This document shows, piece by piece, positions 63,252 to 64,000 of a stretch of 64,000 nucleotides of DNA. Position 1 is the stretch's first letter. Each line of letters begins with the position of its first letter. The notes under the pieces are model-generated. The model did not search any database and was not told the origin of the DNA. It saw only the letters and a list, made by a program, of their open reading frames with translations. The translations under genes and the position numbers were made by a program. The stretch is from contig NZ_JBLZHU010000005.1 in NCBI RefSeq assembly GCF_048892425.1, positions 62,001-126,000 of the forward strand, given 5' to 3'. The stretch is from Pacificispira sp002696645 (GTDB taxonomy: Bacteria; Pseudomonadota; Alphaproteobacteria; UBA8366; Aestuariispiraceae).

Positions 63252-64000
63252 CTACGCTGCTTCACTGACCTCTGCGACACGATCACAGCATTCGCCTACG
63301 AATTTGTCGGCTTCCGCATCGCTGAGTGCCTCGAACACGATGCCACCGCCGTATCTGTTGATGATCTTCATGAAAGCGCGGAATCTGACCTCAGTCGCGG
63401 TAATCTCAGCTTTTTCATCAATTGCCCGCAGAATTGCCCCCGCTATCTGCCTTCTGCTGCTCATCCAGATTCTTTCGACAAAGTTCGATCTGATGTCGGC
63501 TGTTTTCAGGATCAGGCCAAGTGCCTTCTCCACATCATCCGGCATGCAGCTTCTTGCGATGTGATAGTTCCACCAGAGGCGGGATACGGAATGATCATCC
63601 CTGATCGCGGTCTGTGTTGGAGCGAAGATGTGAGCCTGAATAGAGGCAACCAGTGCATCATCTTCATCCGTTTCGCTCAGCCACCTGGCCTTTGAATACT
63701 CAAAGGCATCAAGGTGAGAGATCCGCACCCAGACAAGTTCTTCGTTTGCAAGAGACGGCGTCAGTCCGGACAGCGCCTGACCGACGATCAGCGAATTTTT
63801 TCGGTCGATATCAACGATATTCTGCTGCTGTGTAAGGTCCAGTGTGCCAAGAAGCGCCTGATCATAGTCGATCTTCAGATCGATATCCCAAGACGGTTCA
63901 TCTTCAAGGTGGTGGAACCCCGATCCCCGATAAAGTTCTAGGTTCGAACGGATATTCGTCCGCAGATCAGTGAGTGCCGCTTCAGAAATGTATTTGAGCT
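63252..64000 (-). CDS. DUF6339-like protein, N-terminus beyond the window
   Basis: The minus-strand frame is open from 64000 to the TAG at 63252, about 249 codons, so the true start lies outside; a GTG at 63728 is internal. Segments recall the DUF6339 family: YISEAALTDLRTNIRSNLE, ALSGLTPSLANEELVWVRIS, SRLWWNYHIARSCMPDD, LILKTADIRSNFVERIWMSS and INRYGGGIVFEALSDAEADK. From memory, DUF6339 genes sit in restriction-modification-like operons with MutL/MORC-type ATPases, Z1-domain helicases and cytosine methylases. The family name is from recall and the operon partners would lie to the right of the window. Confidence 0.65.
   Translation of the reverse strand, partial: LKYISEAALTDLRTNIRSNLELYRGSGFHHLEDEPSWDIDLKIDYDQALLGTLDLTQQQNIVDIDRKNSLIVGQALSGLTPSLANEELVWVRISHLDAFEYSKARWLSETDEDDALVASIQAHIFAPTQTAIRDDHSVSRLWWNYHIARSCMPDDVEKALGLILKTADIRSNFVERIWMSSRRQIAGAILRAIDEKAEITATEVRFRAFMKIINRYGGGIVFEALSDAEADKFVGECCDRVAEVSEAA

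Overview
The window looks like chromosomal DNA of a mid-GC (mid-50s % by eye) alphaproteobacterium, plausibly a free-living marine or soil Rhodospirillales-type heterotroph. The reasons are the high density of ABC and tripartite (Tct) uptake systems, the FecI/FecR/TonB iron signalling, and many small catabolic operons each with its own LysR, AraC, GntR or TetR regulator. No rRNA, tRNA, CRISPR array, intact insertion sequence or replication origin was seen. The taxon is an inference from gene style only.

Layout. 1-3443: a TonB-dependent siderophore receptor interrupted by an in-frame TAG, a PepSY membrane protein and a small membrane protein. 3689-4861: an acyl-CoA dehydrogenase. 4906-13646 (minus): cupin, enolase-superfamily enzyme, GMC oxidoreductase, a polyamine-type ABC importer and a DAO-type amine oxidase, with a divergent LysR gene (13847-14752). 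14921-21239: an iron island with ECF sigma factor, FecR anti-sigma, STN-bearing TonB transducer, flavin reductase and MATE exporter, preceded by Fur-box-like sites. 21495-27565: mmsA, then an AraC gene divergent from a glutamine-synthetase-like gene plus Rieske dioxygenase alpha and beta genes, which resembles the gamma-glutamylation/dioxygenation pathway of aniline. 27699-29705: AraC gene and divergent NmrA-like gene. 30014-36847: a second polyamine-type ABC importer whose parts flank a HalD/BesD-like 2-oxoglutarate oxygenase, with a beta-hydroxyacid dehydrogenase and a BetI-like TetR regulator; three copies of one palindrome lie in front of its three transcription units. 36913-42573: TctABC transporter divergent from a FAH-family hydrolase, GntR regulator and NodB-type deacetylase. 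42572-42833: a striking element that can fold into a three-way junction. 42848-44419: a stand-alone glutamate-synthase-like protein. 44600-45380: an AT-rich patch with one orphan gene.

45580-61525 is a coherent catabolic island. A dipeptide-type ABC importer runs divergently from an amidase and an acetylpolyamine amidohydrolase. A long minus-strand operon then holds an aminotransferase, aldehyde dehydrogenase, acyl-CoA ligase, FAD oxidoreductase, amidohydrolase-like protein and a TetR regulator. A TGATTG-N6-CAATCA palindrome occurs at both ends of the island, in the divergent amidase promoter and in front of the aminotransferase, so the TetR protein probably governs the whole set. The likely logic is uptake of an acylated amine, deacylation, transamination to an aldehyde, oxidation to an acid and CoA activation.

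61526-64000: a gene-poor gap and then two abutting minus-strand genes, a DUF5677-like protein and a DUF6339-like protein running off the edge. These look like the end of a restriction or defence island lying beyond the window.
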